Positions 54,176-64,000 of a stretch of 64,000 nucleotides of DNA are shown here, in pieces (the first letter of the stretch is position 1; every line of letters starts with the position of its first letter). Both the position numbers and the translations under genes were made by a program. Source of the stretch: Acanthochromis polyacanthus. Taxonomy: Eukaryota > Chordata > Actinopteri > Pomacentridae. A model generated the notes under the pieces. It searched no databases, had not been told where the DNA came from, and saw nothing but the letters and a program-made list of their open reading frames with translations. Where the stretch lies: the NCBI RefSeq assembly GCF_021347895.1, contig NC_067124.1, positions 17,846,521-17,910,520 of the forward strand, in the 5' to 3' direction.

Positions 54176-57100
54176 ACTCCGCCTCCTCCCCACATGACCC
54201 CCACCCCCACCACATACCCCTCTAGCCGGCATTGCCTCCTGTCATCCTGGCAGCCTTTAGATGATGATGATGATGATGGTGATGTTTGTCTGAGGAGCGT
54301 CCAGCGAGCATCTGATCCCACAGAGAACCAAAACCTTCAAACACCAAACTAACCAGAACCAGCTCAGATGTCCGCCTGCTTCGACTCCAATTCATGATGA
54401 TGTCAGACTGAAACCAAAGCTCCTGATCCAACTTTTAAAATGAACTGGCAGCTGTTGGTCACATGACTGCGGCGGTTGGTCACATGAATTGCTCCCTGTG
54501 GGATCAGATGCTGACGTTGTTGCGTCCTGGTCGCCTCCTGTTGAAACCAAAATATTTTTTCTTCATTTTGGGCTAATTTTTTATTTAGTCACCGATGGTG
54601 CCGAGTTTACGCAGACGATGAGGCCTTTAGCCGGTCTGACCAGAGTCGGGTCCTCAGAGGATACGCCTGAACAGGTAGTTCACCTGAGCATTGGTCCTCT
54701 GAGGCCCAGAGCCAAAGGGAAAGATTATTTCTCTGGTCAGCCGGTGACTGTAGAGGACATTACCGCTCCTCCGCTCTGCTTTAGCCTTTCAGTGTTTGTT
54801 CGTCTCACCGAGTTCGCCTCAGATCAGGATGTTCAGGAGGTTGATTGTCGGCTGGATGTCCCCTCTCCACCCCAGTTCCACTCCCCCTGACTCCTCCCCA
54901 CACTCTTACCTCCAAAGACAGCTACCTCTGGCTCGATGCCAAACACCTGAGTTACAGGCGGATGTTAGCCTCCTGCTGCTGGTCAAGCAAACCTACCTCA
55001 AAACCAAAAGCTCCTTGTGGGGCCAGTTGCCATGTTTCTACCAGTTTGTCCCTTTACTGAAGTTTGACTGTCACCTGGAAACCTCTGAATGTCCTTCAGC
55101 GATGGATCTGTCCATAGAGAAGATAATGAAGACAAAGTATCCCACCTAACATTAAGCTTTTAACTGACTCCTCCTGACATTCTCCAGAGCTGCTTCAGGC
55201 CCCCAAAAGCTTAAAAACCTGATAAATATCAAAACTGAAGAACCTTACCTCCGGAGTCAGTGTTCTTGGTCTACAGATTGACCTTCTACACTCCAGGAAC
55301 TTGTCCCAGGGTCTTCACAACATTCCACTTTAATTGTCACAGTTTAAGGTCCACCAGCTTGTAGCAGATCTGAGCTTTTACCTTCTAGAACTCTTCAGTA
55401 AATGTGTCAGCCTGGCTTTCTGCTCCTTCAGGTCTTTAGACACCTGTTCGGCTTCAGCTGTGACACTGTGGCTCCTGTTAGCACCTACAGAAGATAACCA
55501 GCCACAGTCTGTTTGGGTCCTGAAGCTCACTGGAGAATTCAGCATTCACCTGCAGAGGAGTTTAAGGTGTTTGATGTGTTGAAGGCTGTTCGTCATGGAG
55601 ACGCCTCCTCATCTGCAGGCATCTCATCTCCACCTAAAAGGAGTCCAGTCATCGAACGCTCGACACCTGAGAGACAAACAGGTGAAACAGGAAAGTTTGG
55701 ACACTGATGTCTCAGTTGGGATGTTCTGGCCCTTTTCTGTCCGAGCGTTTGTAAAAGTTTTGATGTTTTATTTTGGCAAAAGCACCTCTTCCTGTGGTAC
55801 CGTCAGCCACGTTTGAACTGACCTCTGATGTCTTATATATGAAATGATTCCAGTAGTGAAGAACACACACAGTCTGTAGAGTTTCAGCCAAATATCCTTT
55901 AAAAAACAAGCTGAACGTCATCCAAAGAAAGAATAACAGTTTCTTCCGTTTGTTTTCACTCTGCGTCGAAGAACAAACCAACCAAAAGATTTACTCACGT
56001 CACAGTTTATATTTCAGATTAAAACTTTGGAAAATGGAGAAGTGAAAGTATATTTTCATACATAATAAACACATGGATAAGTTTAACCAAATAATGATAG
56101 AAACATGTTTTACCAAAAGCTCAGCAGTGATTCTCTATTATGATGTTGGTATTTAGAGTGGTTGAATGTCTTTACAGTGTGCCGAGCGACTCACCAACCT
56201 GCCGACCCTGAGGACCTGCAAAACTCTGCAAATGTGATGTTTAAACATTTATTTTCTGATCGAGTCTCATCAAGTCTCTTGGTTCTCAAGTCCTACCATT
56301 AACTAGATTCATAAAGTCTGAATTTATTCATTCAAACTTGAACATAAATCTGATTGGAAAAACAAACTCTGCTTCAAAGTTCAAACTATGTTCATGGATG
56401 AGTTTGTTAACTCGGCTTGACTTGATCATTATTCTGCAGCAACGTGACTCGATATGACTTGTCCTACTGAGCAAGACTCAGAAACTCATGTTTAATTTTA
56501 TCAGTTACCTGATTTTGTGAGATTCATGAGCCCTGTTGACTTTCATGTTAGTTTCAGATCCACGTTGAAGTTACTTTGAGTCACACCAACCTTTGTCACA
56601 CTGAATATAGTTCTCATCGAGTCACATCAGTGAAATTTATGCTGAAACATGCACATTGAGTCTCGTGCAGTTATGTCAAGTCACATCAATGAGACTCAGG
56701 TTGAGTTACACTGAAACATCGAGTCACGTTTAGTCTCATCAAGTCTGATTTGGAACCATATTGAGCCTCAAGTCAGTCTGATCAGGTCACATCGAGTCTT
56801 TCAAGCCTCCTCATCCTCTCTGTTGCCCTCAGGGTCCAAGGTTGAAGGTCCGAGTCGGTCGGAGCGACTCACTGCCTGTGTCTCGGTTCAGCACCATGTC
56901 GAGAACAAACTGAAGCGTTTATTGACGTGTTGATGATAAATTTGGCTGTTCTTTTTCTAGAACTTTCTTCTTTCTGTTCAGTGTTATTTTTCCATCACTG
57001 CCGTCGGTGGTGAAAAGGAAACTGCCAAAACAAAGACCTCTTAAATTTTTATTATTATTGCTAATAATATTATAATTCTTCCCATTTTCCCCTCACTGTT

Positions 57101-57885
57101 TTATATTGTTTGATTTTTCCTGATTCTTTCTGTTTGTAGTTGAATGATGTGAAAATGTTTCTAGAATTTGATAAAAGTTGTTTTCAGCTGAAGGTCGATC
57201 CTCTGATTAAACTCACTGTCAGGTTTAATTTAGACTTTTTAGCCATATTCAACAAAAAGCCATATTTAATAATAAGCCATATTTAACAAACTATGTTCAA
57301 CAGTAAGAAAGATTTAATAAGAAGCCATATTTAACAATAAGCCATATTCAACAAAAAGCCATATATGTGATTTCAAAGCCATACTGTTGTTTTCCATAAA
57401 AGCTGATTATTTTAGTGTTAGTTTAAACTCGGACTACCTCTTGCTGTCGACACGCTGTAGAAACTAAAATGTAGAAATGTTAGAGACTGAAGGCTAGAAC
57501 CAATGAGAAAAGTGATGCTTTAATGTTACTGATTTCTTTTCTCTTAAAACATTTTACTTTTAATAATGATGTGTCATGAAGATAAAAGCACCCAAAGCTT
57601 TAAACTCTTTTAAACAGAACAGATGGCAGATGGAAGAGGAACATTGAAGGTTTGATCTAAAACCAGATTTACACCTGAACTATTAAACTAAATTTGTATG
57701 AAGTTTGTTTGGAACTATCCTGAATAGGTTGTCTGTTTTTCAGGTTTGAGTGTCTGTGTTTTAAAGATGATCTTTTAAAATTATGTTTCTGTCACCATCT
57801 GAAAGAAAATATTTCTGTCTGTTCTCATTTCTGCTATTTAGACACATAAAAACCAAATAAAATAAATTTGAAGTAGAAATCAAGT
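54176..57885 (+). other. probable igdcc3 3' UTR
   Basis: No gene is recognised after the igdcc3 stop until overlapping AATAAA signals at 57856-57866. The tract includes a degenerate GAGTCACATCAAGTC repeat (about 56400-56800) and a GCCATATTTAACAATAA repeat (57235-57375). Several 60-130-codon frames (for example 54489-54890) have no domain and are treated as chance. Confidence 0.5.
57235..57375. repeat. AAGCCATATTTAACAAT tandem repeat
   Basis: Six to seven imperfect units of about 18 bp within the putative 3' UTR. Confidence 0.8.
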
Positions 57886-58009
57886 TTCCATTTGTCTATT
57901 TTGTCTAAAGCTTCTGAAAGGCAGCGACTGGTGAATGACTTGATGTTAGTCAGATTTTGTTTCACAGCTGCAGCTAAAAACAAATGATTATTAATAAATG
58001 ATTACTATA

Positions 58010-58505
58010 AAGGACTTTCGGTTGGCCTCAAGGAAGTTCTGGCAAACTGTTTGACGCCTCAGGAAGGGGAGGTTTTGCTCAGGCTGTGTACAGTCGGGGT
58101 GGAGAACTGTTGGCCTGTACTGGGGACATTGTTGGGCTTTGGAAAGAGCACTTTGAGGAACTCCTGAACCCAGTAAACACGTCCTCTGTGGAGGAGGCAG
58201 AGCCTAAAGACTCGGGGGAATCTTTGTTCATATCCATGGCAGAGGTCGCCGAGGAAGTTAAGAAGCTCCTCGGTGGCAAGGTGGGGACGAAATCCACCCT
58301 GAAATGTTGAAGGCTCTGGACGTGTTGGACTGTCTTGGCTGACACATCATAACTCTCTGGAGGGATTATATATCTCGTCTGGCCTGGGAACGCCTCGGCA
58401 TCCCCTAGGAAGATCTGGAAAGCGTTGCTGGGGGATGGAAATCTGGAATGATCTGCTTCGTCTGCTGTCTCCACGATAAGAGGAAGAAAATGGATGGATG
58501 GATGA
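58010..58505 (+). mobile_element. internally deleted LINE (Rex3/RTE-like)
   Basis: Reads AVYSRGGELLACTGDIVGLW and then EVAEEVKKLLGGK from the inter-domain part of a fish LINE pol. It then jumps near 58340 to the extreme 3' end (LGIP-type segment, GAGGAAGAAAATGGATGG) with a GGATGGATG tail. Most of the reverse transcriptase is missing. Subfamily is uncertain. Confidence 0.7.
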
Positions 58506-58837
58506 TTAAAGTTTAAGTTTGAAGCTCAGGAACATGAGACTGTTGTACAGTAGCTAACTTTCAGCCAAAACATCCAGTCACAGAGTTTCAGATCCTGTCA
58601 TCTGATCTGTTGAGTGAAGGTGTTTGCAGTGCTGTTTCTCAGAGATGGGGGGACTCCAGTCATTGACTTGACTCGAGTCGGACTCGAGTTGCCATATTTG
58701 TGACTTGCTGCTTACTTGATCAATATAAGCAAAAGACTTGACTTGACTTGGACTTGCTCCACCTGACGTCCGACTTGACTTGACTTGAGCCATTTGACTT
58801 GCCAAGTCACTGCAGTCTTGTTACATTTTTTACAACC

Positions 58838-58868
<31 letters not shown>

Positions 58869-58997
58869 AATTATTAGAACATTGCTTTATTGTGCGTGAG
58901 TGCACTTGAATTGCAGCATATAATCAGCAAACCTGGCAACCCCTCTACCACGCGACAAGCCTTGTGCCTGCAGTTTGGCAGAGAGCACTGAGACAAT

Positions 58998-59174
58998 ATG
59001 GAGGACATTCGTACCAGCCCCGTCCCGAAAATAATAAAATTTTGTTACACTGACTTTTCTACATCACACAACAAAAGAGTTGCTGTCTGCAAATTTTGCA
59101 ATATAAAAGTGACCGATACCGCGAGCACCACATCAAATTTCGTAAGACACCTCAGGACAGGGCACAAAAAAGGT
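58998..59174 (+). pseudogene. BED zinc-finger exon of an hAT-type transposase
   Basis: The ATG at 58998 opens MEDIRTSPVPKIIKFCYTDF, followed by VCKFCNIKVTD and FVRHLRTGHKKG, the C-x2-C ... H-x4-H pattern of a BED finger. The exon ends at a good donor (AAAAAAG/GTGAGT). BED fingers are the DNA-binding heads of hAT transposases and of domesticated ZBED proteins. I cannot find the RNase-H-like catalytic or C-terminal hAT dimerisation parts downstream, so it is probably a decapitated remnant. Confidence 0.72.
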
Positions 59175-59477
59175 GAGTAACATGCTGCAAAGCTTGCTAA
59201 CGTTTTGACCATAGACTGTATATAAGAATTTTTTTTTTAAAAAGTTTTGACTGTAACTGTTTCGCGATTTGGCTGCAGACTTTGGAGGGAGTACTAGGCG
59301 AGTGGCTTGCTTGCTATGTTAACATTTTTGCTAAACAGCTAGTAGCTAGCTCTCACACCACCAGCTGACTAACATGACCTTATTTGCCTTTACAAATTAA
59401 ATGCTCTGTCGAATGACTCAAAAATACTCGTGTGGACGACTGGTAGGGTATGCAGTCGCCACGGCACGAAAAAATAA

Positions 59478-59605
59478 TTTAATAGTACAAGACAGAGTTG
59501 TTTTTAAGCGGAATGCGCGGAACAAATTTCTTCCGCAGCATGAAATCACTCCTCCCAGCAGTCCATTTGGCTTATAAACAACTCTGTTTTGTACACTTAA
59601 ATACT
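59478..59605. mobile_element. small MITE-like hairpin inside the left arm
   Basis: GTACAAGACAGAGTTGTTTT (about 59487) pairs with the inverse of AAACAACTCTGTTTTGTAC (about 59577-59595). Comparison with the uninterrupted right arm shows about 125 bp is extra here, so it is probably a separate insertion. Confidence 0.65.
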
Positions 59606-59789
59606 CTTTTCCAGAGCCTTAGAGATAATAAGAGTTGCGACACTCCCATAGGGTGCCGTTGTACGCTTTCTTTCGGTCTACTTCCGGGTTGTGGAGGCTT
59701 GTTTAGTTCCAAGCACGGCTTCGACAGTGACAGCTACCGTTCATTTGCACTGCAGGTTGTTGAGTATATGTGGAGGTGAGTTGATGAAA

Positions 59790-60240
59790 TGCCTACCTCT
59801 TTTGAATTGTCAACTGCCTATATTTTATCAGAGGCTCTTTATGATGCATATGCTGAGCTTTATTTGTATTTGCGCAGCGTAATTATATATATTTTTTTAT
59901 TTTGGTAGACGAACGAATTTTTGCTACTTTTTTTTAGCTCGACTCTGCTGTTAGCTGTGAAGTTATCTCCAGGGATATATTGACGGATTAATTGTTGATG
60001 AGTCGCTACCTCTTTTTTAATTTTAACGTCTTTATATTATATCAGAAGCCCTTTCTGGTGCATACATTTATCTGTATTTGTGAATATTGGCAGATGACCG
60101 ACTTTCAGGCATTGCCATGTGCTTGTTAGCTCTTCTTTGAAAGCTACCTAGCTACATCGCTACCTCTTTTTAATTGTCAAGACTACGTCCTTTATATGAG
60201 ACCCTTTATAATGCATAAATTTATACTTGTAAGTATTTAA
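59790..60240. repeat. degenerate triplication of a segment of about 150 bp
   Basis: The order CTACCTCTTTT, AATTGTCAA, ATAT-AGA-CC/GCTCTTTATGATGCAT and TTATTTGTA occurs three times, beginning near 59792, 60006 and 60159. Copies have diverged by substitutions and indels. Confidence 0.6.
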
Positions 60241-61489
60241 CATATATATTTATTAATATCTATTGTATCTATCTATCCACCAGTATCCTGAGAGCCCTCA
60301 CTGAAGACACGAAGACCCTCATTGTTTCTCCCATTGTCAATAAAACATACTATTTCATTCATCAAAGCATAATGAGTTGTTATTCTTGAATATATATTTT
60401 GTGTATGTCTTAAAATGGTTATAGTGAGTCAACTCCTGCCTCATCAGAAGTGGCTGGACACTATCTGCTGAATGGACTGTTGTTACTCTGCTTTTCAGTA
60501 ACTCCCAGACTACGGGTAAGTGAATCAGAGAAATATAGACATTGTCTGGAAATACAATCATCCAGCTGGGCAAAAATTAACATCTTCAATCATCTTACAT
60601 TTCTGTGTAAAAGTCGATTTTCCATGCTAACACGAATGTGAAACATTCCAAACTCCAAAACCCCAAAAGTGTCTTTAATATGTCACCTTACGGCTCAAAA
60701 TGTAAAACTGACATTTACATACATACTCCAATGAATTAATAATCAAACAAGTACTTGGAGGTGTGATTTTATTCCTTTTTTACCGTGAAATCGCCGCTCT
60801 CAGTCCCATAGAAGGAAAAGACAGCGCTGCCTGTTTGGAACTATTCAGGCTTACATGAACCACGTGACCGCCCCGCTGCGAGAGCATGAGTGTCGCAGCT
60901 CTTACTATCTCTAAGGCTCTGCTCTTTTCGTAGCGTGGTGACTGCGCAACCTACCAGTTGTCCACACGAGTGTTTCTGAGTCATTTGGTGGCGCATTTAA
61001 TTCACGATAGGCGATCCAATTCAATTAAATTCAAAGCGCTCAGCTGATCGTCTCTCTCTCACTCTATACTGTAAGTGCAGAACGTATAAAACTTCCTAAT
61101 TGGGTCATTCCTACTATTCGGTGCCATTTGAGTCCCCATGACAGAGTATTACATATTTTTGGTAAAAATGTCCTAATACTAATTTTCAAAAGCCTGGCTT
61201 ATATGGTTAACAGTTCTCTACCATAATATACAATGATATGTATGCAGGAATATTTCAATTTTAAAAAATTACCCTTATTTTTGGATGAGTAGGTCAAATT
61301 CCCATGTCCCAACTCATGTTTGCTCAATCAGAAATACATATAAAAGTAATAGTAATAAAATAAACCCAACACTTTTCACTATTGCTGCACAGCTTCGTTT
61401 ATAATCTACCTCCCCAAATGTTATTTTTTGTTATTTATACATTTTTACTGCTTAAAATATTCAAAATATCTTGTGTCCCTGAGTCAATT

Positions 61490-62295
61490 GTCCACCCTGT
61501 TACTTTGATACAAAGATCTCTGCAAACGCCCCCCCAATACATCATCTAGTCACTTGATATAGGAAGTGGCTTACACTTTTGGAGGGAAAATCAAACTAAT
61601 GGAAGCAAAGTAAGTACCTCTCTTTAAACAACCTTTTTTAAGTGTTTTAGAATGCTTGACTGACGTGGTAAAAGCATAAGATGTCCACCCTGTTACCCTG
61701 TTTTATAGCAGAAAATTATATTTTTTGGTAATTTCAAAAATATGGTTAATAAATATGCTAAAAATCTTCCTTGGTTGTCACTAAGTGCTATCTTGTTTTT
61801 CATCACATTAGCAGTAAGGGACAGCTTTAGCATTAAATGTCCCCCCTGTTACCGTCCACCCTGTTACCGTTTTGTAGAGTAACAGGGTGGACACACAGTA
61901 ACAGGGTGGACATAACAGAGGTGGATAAACCTCTTTCTTCAGCATATGTTGTCTTCTGTTATTATTTTTGGTTATAAATTGATTATTTTATTTTTATTTT
62001 TAGTTATTGAATGAATTTCCTATTTTAAATTATTGAATGAATTTCTAATTGTTAATGAATTATATTGTTCAGTGAATTTGTATGTAAAGCTGATGCTAAT
62101 AACGTTTTTGGTGTTTTTCATATGATTAGTTAATGATATTTTTATTTACTTGTTGGAAGTATTTTTTAAAAATAATTTTAATGTTCATGTAAAGGTTAAA
62201 TAAATGTACTTTTTAAAATAAAATTTTGTTCACAAATATTAGGTCCATTCTGTGACGTCTTGTCCACCCTGTTACTCTTCTGTCCACCCTGTTAC
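61490..62295. repeat. dispersed 14-bp motif GTCCACCCTGTTAC, eight copies
   Basis: Forward copies: 61490-61503, 61683-61696, 61839-61852 (one mismatch), 61854-61867, 62262-62275 and 62282-62295. Inverse copies: 61879-61892 and 61898-61911. Between copies the sequence is ordinary AT-rich DNA. The pair 61854-61867 and 61879-61892 forms a perfect 14-bp inverted repeat with an 11-nt loop. Confidence 0.93.
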
Positions 62296-62495
62296 CTTAT
62301 TATTTTTTGATGAGAATTAGATAAAAAGTCTGAAATATTTAGCATGTCTTTGTGTTTACTTGCAGTTTCTAATTAGTATAATGAAATCACTAAAAAAAAA
62401 TAAATGCAGATTCCATTGAAATTATCTTAAAATTGAAAAGAAATGTGTTCAAACTGTGTTGTGCCTTACAATAGAGCACATTTTTTGTACATATA

Positions 62496-62786
62496 CACAC
62501 GTGGACAAAATTGTTGGTACCCCTCAGTTAAAGAAGGAAAAACCCACAATTCTCACTGAAATCACTTGAAACTCACAAAAGTAAGAATAAATAAAAATTT
62601 ATTGAAAATTAAATAATCAAAATCAGCCATCACTTTTGAATTGTTGATTAACATAATTATTTTAAAAAACAAACTAATGAAATAGGGCTGGACAAAAATG
62701 ATGGTACCTCTATAAAAGATTGAAAACTATTTGACCAGAGTGACATGATTAACTCAGGTGTGTCATTTAATTGACATCACAGGTGT
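62496..62786 (+). mobile_element. truncated Tc1 end, same family as the 12-kb element
   Basis: It begins after TA (62494-62495) with CACACGTGGACAAAATTGTT and matches the left terminal repeat and start of the 11648 element through GACATCACAGGTG, including both IR/DR sites. It then stops at a CA microsatellite. The transposase gene and right end are absent. Confidence 0.92.
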
Positions 62787-62797
62787 GATGCACCGTC

Positions 62798-62900
<103 letters not shown>

Positions 62901-63699
62901 TGTAACCAAGGCTGTCCAAAAAAAAAATCTAATCTGATGATCTTAGAGAAGCATGCCTGTGTTTTTGTATTGTTGTTGGTTTGGGAGTCTTGTTAGCAAC
63001 ATGTTCGGTGACATCACCTTTACTACTTACCCATAATATGAGAATAATGGACAGATTATGAAAAGAAGACACCTGGTCCTCTGCACACAGAGCCACCTGC
63101 TGTTGAAATTGGTACATGGTTGATAAGGGTTTTCCAGTGATGCAAGGTAACAGAATAAAAGTGTGTTAGGTTATGTTATGTGACCGTCCAGATCTTGTTG
63201 AACCTCATTGCGACTCCAATTGTTTCCACTGCAGGATTGGTCAGAAAACATGTGTTTCTTGATTTAAAATTCCTGTCAATCGTAAATGAAAAGGATGGCC
63301 AAACCACACACACACACACTTTGGATAAGGTGCATTCTAGCTCCAGTTTCACTTACAATGTATCTTTTCATATGATGTGATTGTTCCATCTTCCGCTAAT
63401 AAAAAGCTGTTTGTAATTCATTCATGTTGAGGTGATTCATGAACTTCAGCTTGCATTAAAAATAAGATATTGACAGCAAGCTTGTTGCAATATAGACATT
63501 TGAAAAAGTAATTAATTTGATAATGACTTGACTTGCTTGACTAAAGCTATACTTGGACTTGACTTGCTTGACCAAAGCTCTGCTTGGACTTGACTTGCTT
63601 GATCCTCCTTACAGACGACTTGGGACTTACTTGAGACTTGAGGGCTAAGACTTGTGACTTACTTGCGACTTGCATGTATGTGACTTACTCCCATCTCTG

Positions 63700-64000
63700 G
63701 TGTCAGCATTCTGAACTTGTACACCCTTAAGTATCTGTTCAGAGCCCGCAGATCTAGGATTGGCCGTAGACCCCCGCCCTTCTTTGGGACTAGAAAATAT
63801 CTTGAATAGAATCCGCTCTGGCTGTGCGCTGGCGGTACTATTCGGACAGCTCCTTTGCTTTGTAGAGTAGCAATTTCCTCTAGCAAAATGTGAGCTTTGT
63901 CTCCCTGAGCTAGCGACTGGACAATCCCATTGAAACGGGGTGGAGCACACATAAATTGGAGTTTGTAGCACTTGGATACAGTCTTTATTACCCAATCTGA
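63700..64000 (-). mobile_element. DIRS-like retrotransposon reverse-transcriptase fragment
   Basis: The minus frame (63952 down to about 63700) reads SQSGFYSRYFLVPKKGGGL and RPILDLRALNRYLRVYKFRM, the conserved RT entry region of DIRS/Ngaro-type tyrosine-recombinase retrotransposons in fish. A homologous but frame-shifted N-terminal part continues to the window edge. The fragment stops exactly at the hAT tip at 63699, before the catalytic YxDD. Confidence 0.75.

Larger units (their letters stand above)
59395..61002. mobile_element. inverted-repeat element of about 1.6 kb
   Basis: The left arm starts AATTAAATGC (59395) and the right arm ends with its inverse (60993-61002). Paired blocks include CTCGTGTGGACGACTGGTAG (about 59428) with the inverse of CTACCAGTTGTCCACACGAG (about 60951), and CAGAGCCTTAGAGATAATAA (about 59614) with the inverse near 60905. 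Similarity continues to a TAGTTCCAA block (59705 and about 60840). The arms are therefore well over 200 bp, with a small insertion in the left arm. No transposase is readable. Confidence 0.75.

Noticed and set aside
54489..55582. Overlapping frames of 70-130 codons after the igdcc3 stop
   Set aside because: No domain, no splice support, and the region is best read as 3' UTR of igdcc3.

Overview
This window is vertebrate, almost certainly teleost fish, genomic DNA. Genes are split by many short-to-medium introns with GT-AG junctions, intergenic DNA is AT-rich, and microsatellites, minisatellites and fish-type repeats (Tc1, hAT, Ty3/gypsy, DIRS, LINE and SINE-like) are abundant. I see no operons, CRISPR arrays, rRNA or tRNA genes. 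Gene names rest on recognising spliced protein sequence and on reading-frame phase agreement across every junction; nothing was searched.

Layout: (1) 129-1921, + strand, the last three coding exons of prune1. (2) 4168-10942, + strand, a complete ten-exon bnipl-like gene (357 codons) with a C-terminal BCH/CRAL-TRIO domain. (3) 11648-13282, a full-length Tc1-type transposon with an uninterrupted transposase. (4) 16959-20662, + strand, complete txnip (seven exons, 400 aa) with a recognisable TATA/CCAAT/ChoRE-like promoter. (5) 23460-27797, - strand, a Ty3/gypsy retrotransposon with 204-bp LTRs and three disabling lesions. (6) about 28800-29902, a decayed Tc1 relative. (7) 31630-33353, - strand, complete polr3gl (seven coding exons, 223 aa), with a probable CpG-rich promoter near 35.2-35.4 kb. 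(8) 36084-54175, + strand, igdcc3 (four Ig domains, two FN3 domains, one TM helix; 15 coding exons, 702 aa), followed by a probable 3.7-kb 3' UTR. (9) about 58.0-64.0 kb, a dense nest of LINE, hAT, inverted-repeat, Tc1-end and DIRS fragments.

prune1-bnipl and txnip-polr3gl are neighbour pairs also found together on human 1q21, so the left and middle parts look like conserved synteny. igdcc3 lies on 15q22 in human, so the polr3gl-igdcc3 junction is probably a rearrangement point. The genes are unrelated in function: a phosphodiesterase-family protein, a BCH-domain adaptor, a metabolic alpha-arrestin, a Pol III subunit and a neuronal adhesion receptor.

The least explained structures are an 8-copy 14-bp motif (GTCCACCCTGTTAC and its complement) at 61.5-62.3 kb that includes a perfect 14-bp hairpin; a 387-bp palindrome-rich element with telomere-like DNA and an 8-bp target duplication nested in a Tc1 end; and a roughly 1.6-kb inverted-repeat element with a small MITE inside one arm.
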